DNA of 64,000 nucleotides from Enoplolaimus lenunculus. Taxonomy: Eukaryota; Nematoda; Enoplea; Enoplida; Thoracostomopsidae. Under the pieces are notes generated by a model. That model made no database searches and was not told where the DNA came from. It was given only the letters and a program-made list of their open reading frames with translations. A program made the translations under genes and the position numbers. Position 1 is the first letter of the stretch, and each line of letters opens with the position of its first letter. Of the stretch, positions 21,321 through 30,597 are shown in pieces. The stretch spans positions 186,001-250,000 of the forward strand of contig JASANG010003810.1 in the NCBI GenBank assembly GCA_030248215.1, in the 5' to 3' direction.

Positions 21321-21648
21321 TGTGGACCTTGAAAAATCGAATTTTTGTAAAATTCAAATTTAGGCGTGGAATCGATCAGCAGAGTTGATCCGGACAACCT
21401 CAAAAAATGCAAACAATTTTCAAAATCCGATCATTTTTGAACAAACCATACGACTATTAATGTTGTTTTATTAAATTTGCAGCTATTGATTATAAACTTT
21501 AGAAATGTACAACAGCTTAATTATACGAAGTTTGTTGGGACGAAACAACTTCAGGTAAGACTCAAAAATTCAATTCCAGCTGCCAAGGATGCTAAGGGGA
21601 TCTAAGGATTGGATCCCCATGTCACCGAGCTTCAGACTTCATAATATT

Positions 21649-21841
21649 GGCCAAAGTAAAGAAAAGGGGCGGAACAGTATTAAGCATATTCCTAAGCCTA
21701 AGCCTAAGCCTAAACCTAAACGGGAGAATGAGCATATTCGTAAGCCTAAGCCTAAGCCAAGCAAGAAATTAGTCTAAAGCTTAAGATTACTCTTTTCTAG
21801 CGCCACAGAAAAACGTCCCGTCCCTGATCTTAACATGGGCC
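21649..21841 (-). repeat. TIR element family B, type i copy
   Basis: It runs from GGCCAAAGTAAAGAAAAGGG to CCTGATCTTAACATGGGCC, with two hexamer blocks. Confidence 0.9.
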
Positions 21842-21976
21842 ATATTTGTTAACAAGTAACAAACATCTACGAAACGTGTCAGGAGTTTCGTCTTACGCTT
21901 TCCAAAAAAATTTTCCCACAGCCGTTAAAGACCGAATGAAACGGTTTCTGTATTCTCACGGTCGTCATAGATAGAT

Positions 21977-22230
21977 TACTGTAAAATCCAATGAGTTGAT
22001 TAATCAATTCAGCTAGCGAGTTTAGTTATTGCTGAATTAAAATCAGTAAACATTAACTCATTCTGAGTTGAGCTGATTCTCACTCTGAGTTGAGTTGGCT
22101 CATGGTGAGTTAATTAATTAGCTCAGAATGAATTGAATCAGCTCAAAATTTCTGACTTCTGATAGTCCTAACTCAGACTGAGTGATTTAACCCATTCTGA
22201 GTTAAAATCAACTCACTAAAATTTACAGTG
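21977..22230. repeat. TIR element family A, copy A10
   Basis: It runs from TACTGTAAAATCCAATGAG to AAAATTTACAGTG, and contains CTCACTCTGAGTTGAGTTGG. Confidence 0.85.
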
Positions 22231-22659
22231 ATGTATACGTGTGATAACCGTTGAAGTTGCCATATATATCACCGAAAATTTGGAACCTGCAAGTTACAGT
22301 TGATATCGGATTCCACCGCCTCCAAAAATCCTACATCCGCCACTGTATACGTCATCAATCTGGCACCACAAATAAACCGGCCCAAGCCCGGTTGAAGTTT
22401 GCCTAACTTCAATTGAGCTGTAGCGAATTGTGGTTGAAATTTAACCAATGCGATAGCTCATGACGTCACGAATAACCAATCAACTTTGTGTTCCTCAATA
22501 CAACGATTGTGATTAGAGTTTGGAAAAAATTGATACCGGAAACATGTCATTTATTTAAGCAAAACGAATTTTACGTTCAGCTCCTATCAACGGCTTTTAG
22601 CGTTTTGGACACAAACACGCAAAGTTTTACTCAAAGCAGTCTTATATTTAACAACGTAG

Positions 22660-23001
22660 GGCCCATGCAAAGATCAGGGGCGCAACATTTTTCTGTGGGA
22701 GTGCAATAGAGTAAGCTTAAGCTTTAGACTAATATTTTGCTTTGCTTAGGCTTAGGCTTCGACTTAGGCTTAGGAATATGCTCATTCTTACGCTTAGGAA
22801 TATGCTTTGCAATCGAGTATGCTTAAGCTTTAGATTAAATCTTTTGCTTAGGCTTAGTCTAAAGTATTGGCTTATTGTGACGCTTAGGCGTAGGCTTAGG
22901 CTTCGCGAAGGAATGACTTATTCTGACGCTTAGGCGTAGGCGTAGGCTTCGCGAACGAATATGTTTATACTACTGTTCCAGCCCTGTTCTTTTATATTGG
23001 C
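22660..23001 (+). repeat. TIR element family B with internally duplicated core
   Basis: GGGCCCATGCAAAGATCAGGG opens it and CCAGCCCTGTTCTTTTATATT closes it. The AGTAAGCTTAAGCTTTAGA segment occurs twice (22710 and 22808), so the copy is a partial internal duplication. Confidence 0.85.
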
Positions 23002-23100
23002 ATAACTTGGCCAGTATTTGTTTTTGAAAGGGTATACAAGTCAAAATGTATAGAGTCTGTGAATGAATAAAAAGAGAAGAGCGTTCGATCCAACTATGGA

Positions 23101-23145
23101 GTGAATTAAAAACAAATAACAGTCCGTAACCGAATGACAGAATTC
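23101..23145. repeat. TIR element family F, short fragment
   Basis: AAATAACAGTCCGTAACCGAA matches the central part of complete F elements. Confidence 0.5.
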
Positions 23146-23184
23146 GGCTCACTGCAATATGTACCGGAATGTTTACGTCACTTC

Positions 23185-23295
23185 TTGTAGTTCAGGGGTA
23201 TACGTCTTGCTAATCACTTTGCATGTGTTCACCCCGGCTCCTGTTAACTGTGAGCTGGGGTTATAAGTTCGAATCGAGCAAGCGCTACGAACACC
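23185..23295 (+). other. tRNA-derived SINE-like segment
   Basis: TAGTTCAGGGGTA resembles an A box and AGTTCGAATCGAGCA a B box on the same strand, about 75 bp apart. That spacing is too long for an intron-less tRNA and the acceptor stem cannot be paired. It could be a tRNA-headed SINE remnant. Confidence 0.3.
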
Positions 23296-23352
23296 TGTTT
23301 CCCTGCCAGAAACTTAGGGGGTCATTCGTTCGAATGTTTATTTCACGTAATC

Positions 23353-23517
23353 AGGCCCGTAGCCAGCTCATCTTGCTAAGGGAGGGCTAAAAAATTTTCA
23401 CCAGGGGCATTTAAAGGTTTTCAATGACTTACAAGCAAAGTTGAAAATCTTCTAGGGGGGCTAAAATTTTTCCAGGGGGGCTGAGCCGCCCTGCCGCCGC
23501 CCTTGGCTACGGGCTCG
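23353..23517 (+). repeat. TIR element family E, copy E4
   Basis: CAGGCCCGTAGCCAGCTCATC opens it and CCTTGGCTACGGGCTCG closes it; the core is TTTCAATGACTTACAAGC. Confidence 0.9.
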
Positions 23518-23797
23518 CACGTAATAGGGGTAACTTTAGATAAAGTCGAGTCTAATACTAATATTTCTATTTACTGTAAATAGTTGAATGTAGACATTTC
23601 GTATCAGTGAAAGTTTTACCCTGTCAACCCAGGGAAGAACTTTGATTGATACCATAAGATGAAAATATCTTTATTTGAAGTGAAAATTATTTTAAAAAAT
23701 ACCAAAAATCCTAACTGCGGTTGTATACCGCAGTAAAGATTATTGGTATTTTTTCAAAACAATTTTCATTTCAGCTCATGAACGTATAGATTTCAAA

Positions 23798-23991
23798 GCC
23801 AATGTATAGAACAGGACCGTAACAGTAGTGTAGTATTAGCATATTCGTAAGCCTAATCCTAAGTGAAAGCCTAAGCGTAACAATGACTTTATACCTAAAG
23901 CTTAAGCCTAAAGCAAAAAAATTGTCTAAAGCGTATTCTTGCTCAATTACAGCCCGCAGAAAAATGTTCCGCTCCTGATCTTTACATGGTC
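23798..23991 (-). repeat. TIR element family B copy
   Basis: It runs from GCCAATGTATAGAACAGGAC to CTCCTGATCTTTACATGGTC. The left end is type ii and the right end type i, a rare mixed pairing. Confidence 0.85.
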
Positions 23992-24254
23992 TGGTTTCGC
24001 TAACTTCACAAAATGGCGTTAGCTATTTTTTGCATAAGCTTTTATGATAAATCAGCGCATAACGTTTTGTGATAAATAAAGGTCTCGAAAAGAGTTCCAG
24101 GTATTTAGTTCAGTTGTTTTTAAGAACGGAGATAAAATTCCTGAATTTCATTGGCAACGATGTCCCCTTCCTTGAAAGCCTGAAATCATCTCGGGCAGTT
24201 CTGCTGGTACCCCTACGGCAGGAAAACTTTTGTTTGGTATTTTGAGAAGATCTT

Positions 24255-24508
24255 CACTGTAAATTCCAATGAGTTGATTAATCAATTCAGCTAGCGAGTT
24301 GGTTATTTCTGAATTAATATCAGTAAACATTAACTCACTCTCAGTTGAGGTGATTCTCACGCTGAGTTGAGTTGGCTCTTGATGAGTTGATTAATTAGCT
24401 CAGAATGAAAATTTAGTCAACTCAAAAATTTGAGTTCTCATAGTCCTAATTCAGACTCAGTGATTCAACTCATTCTGTGTTAAAATCAACTCACTGAAAT
24501 TTACAGCG
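24255..24508. repeat. TIR element family A, copy A11
   Basis: It runs from CACTGTAAATTCCAATGAG to GAAATTTACAGCG, collinear with A10. Confidence 0.85.
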
Positions 24509-24716
24509 TAATTGAGTTGTAATTTTAGAATAATAACTGGTTTGAACATTTCTTTGATGTTCTTCAGATATGTAATCAGGATTTCAGTTCGAAATGGTAT
24601 ACTAACTTCATGTACACAAAAAATTTTAACTTTAAAATCAAGAAAGTTATTCTAAAGCCTGTTAAAAGTGTTTGCTTGTTTCGTCAGTAATTTCCGCATG
24701 AAATTCAACGCCTGTA

Positions 24717-25052
24717 CTCTCTAAAAGCTTAAACTAACTTGATTTAAGCTTAAGCTAATCTACCAGTATTAAACCAACTTTCTCGATAAACTAAACTAAC
24801 ACGAAGGTTTATGCTTAAAATCTTACATATTTTCAGTTTATGCTAAACTTAAAAAACTCTTAGATACACGGACGCACTTGTTACTTAAACTAAAAATAAG
24901 CTTAGTTAAACGCGTGTTAAACTTAAAAACAATTTAGTTTAAGTGAAACTTATAATTCTAGTTTAGTTAGTCCGTCCAGCCATTTAAGAGTTTTACTTAT
25001 AACCTAATATTCAAGTTTAGCTAAGCTATAATTTAAGTTTATGTTTTTAGAC
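24717..25052. repeat. TIR element family D, copy D3
   Basis: It runs from CTCTCTAAAAGCTTAAACTA to AGTTTATGTTTTTAGACAG. About 20 bp are missing in the middle relative to D1. Confidence 0.9.
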
Positions 25053-25454
25053 AGTATCCCTTTCTTTATATGCGCTTTATCAAATTTACAGCCGCAGATA
25101 TAGAACTTTGCGATACGGGAAGATAATTTGTTGGTCATTACACATTTGAAATAGTCGTAAAATGTAATATGACATTCGATATTTGTCTGTTCATCCGATA
25201 TAAGAGCACGAAATTTAACGTTGAAATCGAGTCACCATTGGATCAATTATGACCACTGGCTGCCCCGATTATAAAAACTAATCGTTATGAACCCAACGTG
25301 ACCCTGATCTGGGGGTACAAACGCCCTGTCTTACATCATCACCTCCAAAATTATTTTTGACACTACATCTTCAGTGGTGAAACGTGTCAACTGCCGATAA
25401 TAACAAGTGTCTACTGGAACATTGCACTCTTTTGAATCAACCTAGTAGCAGCAA
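25053..25454. other. Unassigned stretch
   Basis: No coding signal was seen. A weak resemblance to family N lies around 25230-25290. Confidence 0.35.
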
Positions 25455-25590
25455 CCTCGGGGCTGGAATAATTTTAGCCCCTTAGAAAACTGTTAACCTT
25501 ATTTCTTGTAATTTATTGAAAACGCTTGAATACTCCTCCTGAAAAATTTTTTAGCCCCCCTTCTAAAAAGGTGAGCTGGCTACCGGCCTG
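25455..25590 (-). repeat. TIR element family E, copy E5 (left end decayed)
   Basis: The right side AAAGGTGAGCTGGCTACCGG and the centre AACCTTATTTCTTGTAATTT are recognisable. Confidence 0.6.
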
Positions 25591-25849
25591 TAGGCCGCCT
25601 TAAATTCTTGGAAAAATATGAACGGGGGGTTGAAGGACTTGTTTTTTAAAGTATACACTAAACACGTGAGGGGATAGACCCGTAACATGAGTAACCGTGC
25701 AGATAAAATGAGTAGGGTAACGCAATCTTATAGTCTCATAGAACTCTCTCATCTGGTGCAATTACAAACCTAAAAACAAGGTTGGTTTTTATCCACTCAG
25801 CAAGGTAACTGTGTCCTATCTTGCGGCGCCGTATATTACCTTTAACAGG

Positions 25850-26000
25850 GTCCGTAGCCAAGGGGGGGCAGGCCGCCCCTGGATAAACTTTGGCCCTTTC
25901 TAGAAAATTTTTGCTTGTAATTCATAGAAAACCCTTCAACAGCCCCTGATGAAAATGCTTTAGCCTCCCCTAGCAAGCTGAGCTGGCTATAGGCCTACCT
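25850..26000 (-). repeat. TIR element family E, copy E6
   Basis: GGTCCGTAGCCAAGGGGGG opens it and AGCTGAGCTGGCTATAGGCC closes it. Confidence 0.85.
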
Positions 26001-26691
26001 TTGAAACAATCTTAAGCTTTGTACCTGCTGATCAATAGATATTACCCTCATAAGAAGCTGTATAAAACCCGTAAGACTGGCACAACGAACGCCCGCTATA
26101 GAATAATCTAAAATTGTTTCAGAGACATAATTTGACCTGTGGGCTTTAGGGGGAACCCTACTCAGTATCAAGACAAGCACAGCGTTCAGACAAAACGAAA
26201 TAAAATAGCACCCCTAAACGGTTATTTTTACTAGCTATGTAGTCAATAGTGATTTTTCATAATTATTAGCTAAAAGTATCTTTGTGGGTTTTATAAGCAT
26301 AGTAGACGTCATTTGTGAAATCAGTGTAGTTTAATATGATTTCAGCTGATTTCTGAGTCCGTCATTCAGAACGGCGGATAACACAGCTGCCTGCCGTTTT
26401 AACCAGTTGTTGATAGGTCTTGTAACTTATAAATTAGATAAATAAAAATTCATTAAATGTTTACACGTTATCTGTCGGGTACATAAAACTATAATCGCTT
26501 GAGTCTGAGCGGTATAGCCACTGGTTTGGCTTAAAACGTTATTACCAGCTGATGATGGGTGCTATAGCGATACGAGAATATTTCTGGTGGTTTGTATCCA
26601 TGATTTTTTATTTATTTATTGTTGCAAAAACAAGACTTTGAAGTATGTCAGATTTTTTCAAGTTAAAATCTTAGCGGAATTTGACATTTCG
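26001..26691. other. Unassigned stretch
   Basis: No gene was recognised. AACCAGTTGTTGATAGGTC near 26400 echoes the inner part of family L. Confidence 0.35.
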
Positions 26692-26880
26692 GTCTATGTA
26701 AAAAACAGGGGCGGAACAGTATTATATGCATATTTCTAAGCCTAAGCGTAAGCCTAAGCGTACGAATGAGCATATTGCTAAGCCTAAGCCTAAGCCTATG
26801 TCTAAGCAAAGCGCAAAAAATTAGTCTAAAGCTTAAGGTTACTCTATTCTAGTCCCACGGGAAAGCGTTACATGGGCCGA
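26692..26880 (-). repeat. TIR element family B copy
   Basis: GGTCTATGTAAAAAACAGGGG opens it and AAAGCGTTACATGGGCC closes it; the last part of the right end has lost about 15 bp. Confidence 0.85.
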
Positions 26881-27049
26881 CAATTTTAGGATTTTTTAAC
26901 TAAAAATGCAGCTGAGACCAGGTTATTTAGGTCGATTAATGGTTCTTCGATTGCGCCAAAACTTCAATATGTTAACTGTAGGGAAGTTTAGGTTTAAGGT
27001 TTATATGCGCTTATCGTTCAATGGAACGTGAACACAGTTCGACATCGAA

Positions 27050-27613
27050 TAGAGATAACTTAGAATATACAATAATATTTTTTATTTCCAATGTTAAATA
27101 AAAATAAAATAAAAAATAATACTTTTTATTTCAAATGTTAAATGCCACTCAAAATAATATTTTTTATTTAAGAAAAAATTTCTTACATTTAAGAAAAATA
27201 ATTTGCAAGGTTCACTTGAAAAGTATTTCTGTTATAACTGAAAAGATTTCAGAAAAGTTTCCAAATGAAGTTTGAAAATAAACGTTTTCCAGATATTTAT
27301 GAAAAATTGTCTTAAATATTAGAAATACTTGTCAGATTTGCCACAGAAAATACTTTTGTGAATAAATTCAGAAATACTTTTTTGCCTGTGGAAATAACTT
27401 GAAACAAAAAATAACACTTTTTATTTCAAATGTTATATGGAGATAACTTAAAATAAATATAATATTTCGTTAAATGGAAATAACTGAACACAAAAATAAT
27501 ACTTTGATTTCAAAGGTTAAATCGAAATAAGTTAAAATAAAAAACAATATTTTTATTTCAAACGTTAAATGGAAATAAGTTAAAATAAAAATAATATTTT
27601 TTATTTCAAATGT

Positions 27614-27615
<2 letters not shown>
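27050..27615. repeat. AT-rich degenerate tandem region split by an H element
   Basis: Units of roughly 45-60 bp containing TTTTTATTTCAAATGTTAAA and GGAAATAAGTTAAAATAAA occur before 27143 and after 27392. The family H element lies between. Confidence 0.75.
27143..27392. repeat. TIR element family H, copy H2
   Basis: It is collinear with H1 from CCACTCAAAATAATATTTTTT to CAGAAATACTTTTTTGCC. It is inserted within the AT-rich tandem region. Confidence 0.8.

Positions 27616-27687
<72 letters not shown>
27616..27687. repeat. (AT)n microsatellite
   Basis: About 36 uninterrupted AT units directly follow the AT-rich tandem region. Confidence 0.98.
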
Positions 27688-27690
<3 letters not shown>

Positions 27691-28158
27691 GCGTGCCGTA
27701 TTGACGTAAACAGGTGAACCTTATGGACTTTAAGTATTACCTTTCTACGGCTGTTGTTTTCTGATATTTTTAATTTCAATGCAAATTAAGTTTTTTGGAC
27801 AAAAATTCTTTATTTTTCAACTCTAAACGTCAAAGCGATATTCTGAAGAAAACACGCATGATCGTTTGGCAAATAATGCCCGAAGATGACTTTGTGCCCA
27901 TATTAATATTTTCTAATGTTTGTAGCATTTCTATGTTCAGTTGGTGATAGGTCATGTTCACTTTTGAACTGATTTTGAATTTATGAATTTTGTGTATTTT
28001 ATTGCATTCGGTTTATCCTGAGCTATCGCGGTGTTTTTTGTGTTTCCAATTTCATTGGGAAACACGCGCTACACGCGGTTTAAAATAATATGGCTGTAGA
28101 TATTAACAGTACGTAAAACATTTATCTACTATTCTTGGAAAACAATGGTTGGGTTTCT
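27688..28158. other. Unassigned stretch
   Basis: No gene or family match was seen, apart from a possible family M end at about 28146 (GGTTGGGTTTCTGG). Confidence 0.4.
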
Positions 28159-28525
28159 GGGCCAATCTAAAGAACCGGGGCGGAACAGTATTATAAGCAT
28201 ATTCCTAAGCCTAAGCCTATGCCTAAGCCTAAGCCTAACCGTCAGCATAAGCCTATACCTTAGCATAAGCCTAAGCAAAAAAATAATCTAAAGGTTAAGC
28301 ATACTCGATTGCAATCTCGGGCCAGTGTAAAGAACAGGGGCGGAAAAGTATTATAAGCATATTCCTAAAACATAAGCCTAAGCCTAAGCCTAAGCGTAAG
28401 AATGAGCATATTCCTAAGCCTAAGCGTAAGCCTAAGTCTAAGCCAAGCAAAAATTAGTCTAAACCCTAAGCTTACACTTTTCTGTTCCCACAGAAAAACG
28501 TTGTGCTTCTGATCTTTACGTGGGC
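28159..28525 (-). repeat. TIR element family B, tandem double copy
   Basis: Two B left ends occur head to tail (GGGCCAATCTAAAGAACC at 28159 and GGGCCAGTGTAAAGAACAGG near 28320). Only the second is followed by a proper right end, TCTGATCTTTACGTGGGCC. The pair looks like a partial tandem duplication or an insertion of one copy into another. Confidence 0.85.
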
Positions 28526-28761
28526 CCGTTTCTAGAATCTTACTAAAGTACTACTTCATACTTAGGTGCTAAGCAGTTACTTGACCAAATCATAGTTTTC
28601 AAGATCGTACTTAAGTTAAGCAACCACTTTAGTCTCACTGAAAATTTAACGTACGACAGACGAACAATTCCGACATATTAACCTTGGTCTAACTGAGATT
28701 ATAGGCTCATGGTACATCCTTAATATAATGCAAAGACTATGGCTTTCTACTTCTGACACTA

Positions 28762-28964
28762 CACTGCAAAAAATGGTGAGTCAAATCCGCTCCCCCCGAA
28801 ATAGGTTCTATGGGACTACACAAACTGAGTCAAGTGCGACAACACCAGTGTCAAATCACTTAGCCGCACGTTCGACTCTGGCGGAGCTGAATTTGACTCA
28901 GATTGTGTAGTCCCGTAGAGCCTGTTTCAGAGGGACTCAATTTGACTCACCAATTTTTGCAGTG
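28762..28964. repeat. Foldback element family C, copy C5 (nested)
   Basis: It runs from CACTGCAAAAAATGGTGAG to CACCAATTTTTGCAGTG, with TA directly outside on both sides. Confidence 0.85.
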
Positions 28965-28971
28965 TAGGACC

Positions 28972-29190
28972 CGTATTCTCAAATGTGTATAGCAACTATT
29001 ATAAGTTAGTAATAGGTTTTTAACTTCACTAAATATTGCAGTTTCTGCACTTAAAATTGGCATAGGAGTAGAGCAATTCATTTGCGAAAAATGTGCTGAA
29101 TTTTGAGCCTCAGCAGTCACTGAGTCGAAAGTTACAGAAACTGTCAACAACTGGTAATGGATGCTACACACAATTGGGACTATGGGTTTA
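28972..29190. repeat. Palindromic element family L, copy L2
   Basis: ATTCTCAAATGTGTATAGC at the left is the inverse of the right-side GGATGCTACACACAATTG. The inner TTAGTAATAGGTTTTTAAC and AGTTACAGAAACTG are shared with 37242-37426. Confidence 0.6.
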
Positions 29191-29598
29191 GGTCAACTTT
29201 GCCGTTTTTCTATTTTTGTTCGAAAATTTAAGCATTTTAAGCCGGTAACTTAAAAAGTACGCAACAGTAATATATTAAGTAGGTACTTAAGTATAACTTA
29301 AGTAAATGCTTAAGTAACATTTTTGAAACCCAACCAATATGCGAAAATGTGTGCAAATCGGGATAACCTCGTGATCCGACTGGTTCAGAGGCAAAATCAA
29401 ACTGCTATTTTTTTATTTACATTTTCTATGCTTTTTTACTGTCTCTATTACTCTTTATTTGAACGTATAGAATATTTTTAACAGTGAACAGCGATTGAAA
29501 TTTTAAATTATCAGCGTTGAATTCAATGATAAATGGGATGGAATCGGAACGATAGTAGGCATTACGACAGATCATCTGAAGGTGTGTTCAGTTCAACG

Positions 29599-29751
29599 GC
29601 CACTGTAAAGAACACGGGCAGAACAGTATTATGAGCATATCCCTAAGCCTAAGCCTAAGCCTAAAGCCAGGCAAAAAATTAGTCCAAAACTTAAGCTTAC
29701 TCTATTGCAGTCCCACAGAAAAACGTTCCGCCGCTGATCTTTACAACGGCC
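29599..29751 (-). repeat. TIR element family B, type i copy
   Basis: It runs from GGCCACTGTAAAGAACACGG to CCGCTGATCTTTACAACGGCC, with a single three-hexamer core. The flanks CAGTTCAACGGCC and GGCCAGTTCAACTGA share GTTCAAC/AGTTCAAC, hinting at a target duplication. Confidence 0.9.
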
Positions 29752-30373
29752 AGTTCAACTGACGAAAATTATGATTTCAACTGACAAAATTTATGATTAA
29801 AACAATTTTTACAAAACATACTGTTCTTGTTCACTTTTCCGACAAACGGTTTAGGCCTATTAGCTTTTGTGCCTAAATGCCTTAAATGTTAGAGAATCAA
29901 TTCTATAAAGTTGAAACGCCCCACATACGCATTTTGTGCAACTTTCCAGCATTTACTTTGAATTTTAGTCATATTTTCTCAGAACACAAGTGTGGTTGTT
30001 TTGCGGAAACAAAATTTGCATGCAGATTGTTGTGGGTTCGCTAACTTTTGCGCATTGTGCAAAACCGGCTAACTATAGCTTGAGTTATTTTGCTAGAAAA
30101 CATACTGTATAGCTTCAGATCGTCAATTTCCATATGAAAAATTTTAAGCACGAATCGGTTGTTGAAGATAAGCATCTGTCAGCTGGCTAAGATACAGCTA
30201 CACAATTATATTTGCATATTGAATGTTTAACAACATTTTTAAAGTCGCGGGCAGTTGCTTAATGCAATAAGCAATTTAGCAATTGCAGTTTTCGATCCGA
30301 TGAAATGTTGCAGTTTGCGTTTTTACAGTGAGTTAATTGCAATTACTAATAATGCAATTTTCATCGATTTTAG
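29752..30373. other. Region upstream of the innexin, unassigned
   Basis: No repeat family was recognised here. It ends with a convincing 3' splice context (ATTACTAATAATGC branch-like motif, then CATCGATTTTAG ending at 30373). If the innexin ATG is at 30484, this stretch may instead hold promoter and 5' leader. No TATA-type element is obvious. Confidence 0.35.
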
Positions 30374-30483
30374 CATACTCGCGACACGTTTCTTGGGTTC
30401 CTGTTGGCCGTTCGTCTTCTTCGATTGGTTCTCATAAGCATGAAGGTGCAGCTGGCGCTGGTTACTTTCATTCGTTTCTAAAT
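30374..30483 (+). other. Possible coding N-terminal extension or 5' leader of the innexin
   Basis: Two bases plus 36 codons are open in the innexin frame right up to the canonical Met codon, reading YSRHVSWVPVGRSSSSIGSH and on to GAAGAGYFHSFLN. An acceptor-like CATCGATTTTAG precedes it. If coding, it would put about 36 Ser/Gly/His-rich residues before the usual innexin start, requiring an upstream exon ending in phase 1. The exon at 1595-1798 has that phase. Most innexins start near the MHYL-type position, so a non-coding leader is at least as likely. Confidence 0.35.
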
Positions 30484-30597
30484 ATGCACTACTTGACTGC
30501 TGCGCTTCGAAGCTTAGAACCGCGTATTGATGATGATCTGATTGATCGGTTGAACTATTACTATAGTCCTAGTATTATTATTATATTTGCGATTTTG
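30484..30597 (+). CDS. Innexin exon 1
   Basis: It has 38 codons, [18 protein letters not shown] to IIIIFAIL. The start is chosen because most relatives begin at this distance from the DDD-DRLN motif. The donor TTTTG|GTAAGT is consensus. It is phase 0 at its 3' end. Confidence 0.93.

Larger units (their letters stand above)
28526..29335. repeat. Foldback element family M, copy M1, carrying nested C and L elements
   Basis: Left parts (GTACTTAAGTTAAGCAACC, ATATTAACCTTGGTCTAA) and right parts (AGTACTTAAG-type runs ending TTTTGAAACCCAACC) match the compact copies at 32745-32942 and 55418-55703. Between them lie a C element (28762-28964) and an L element. Confidence 0.65.
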
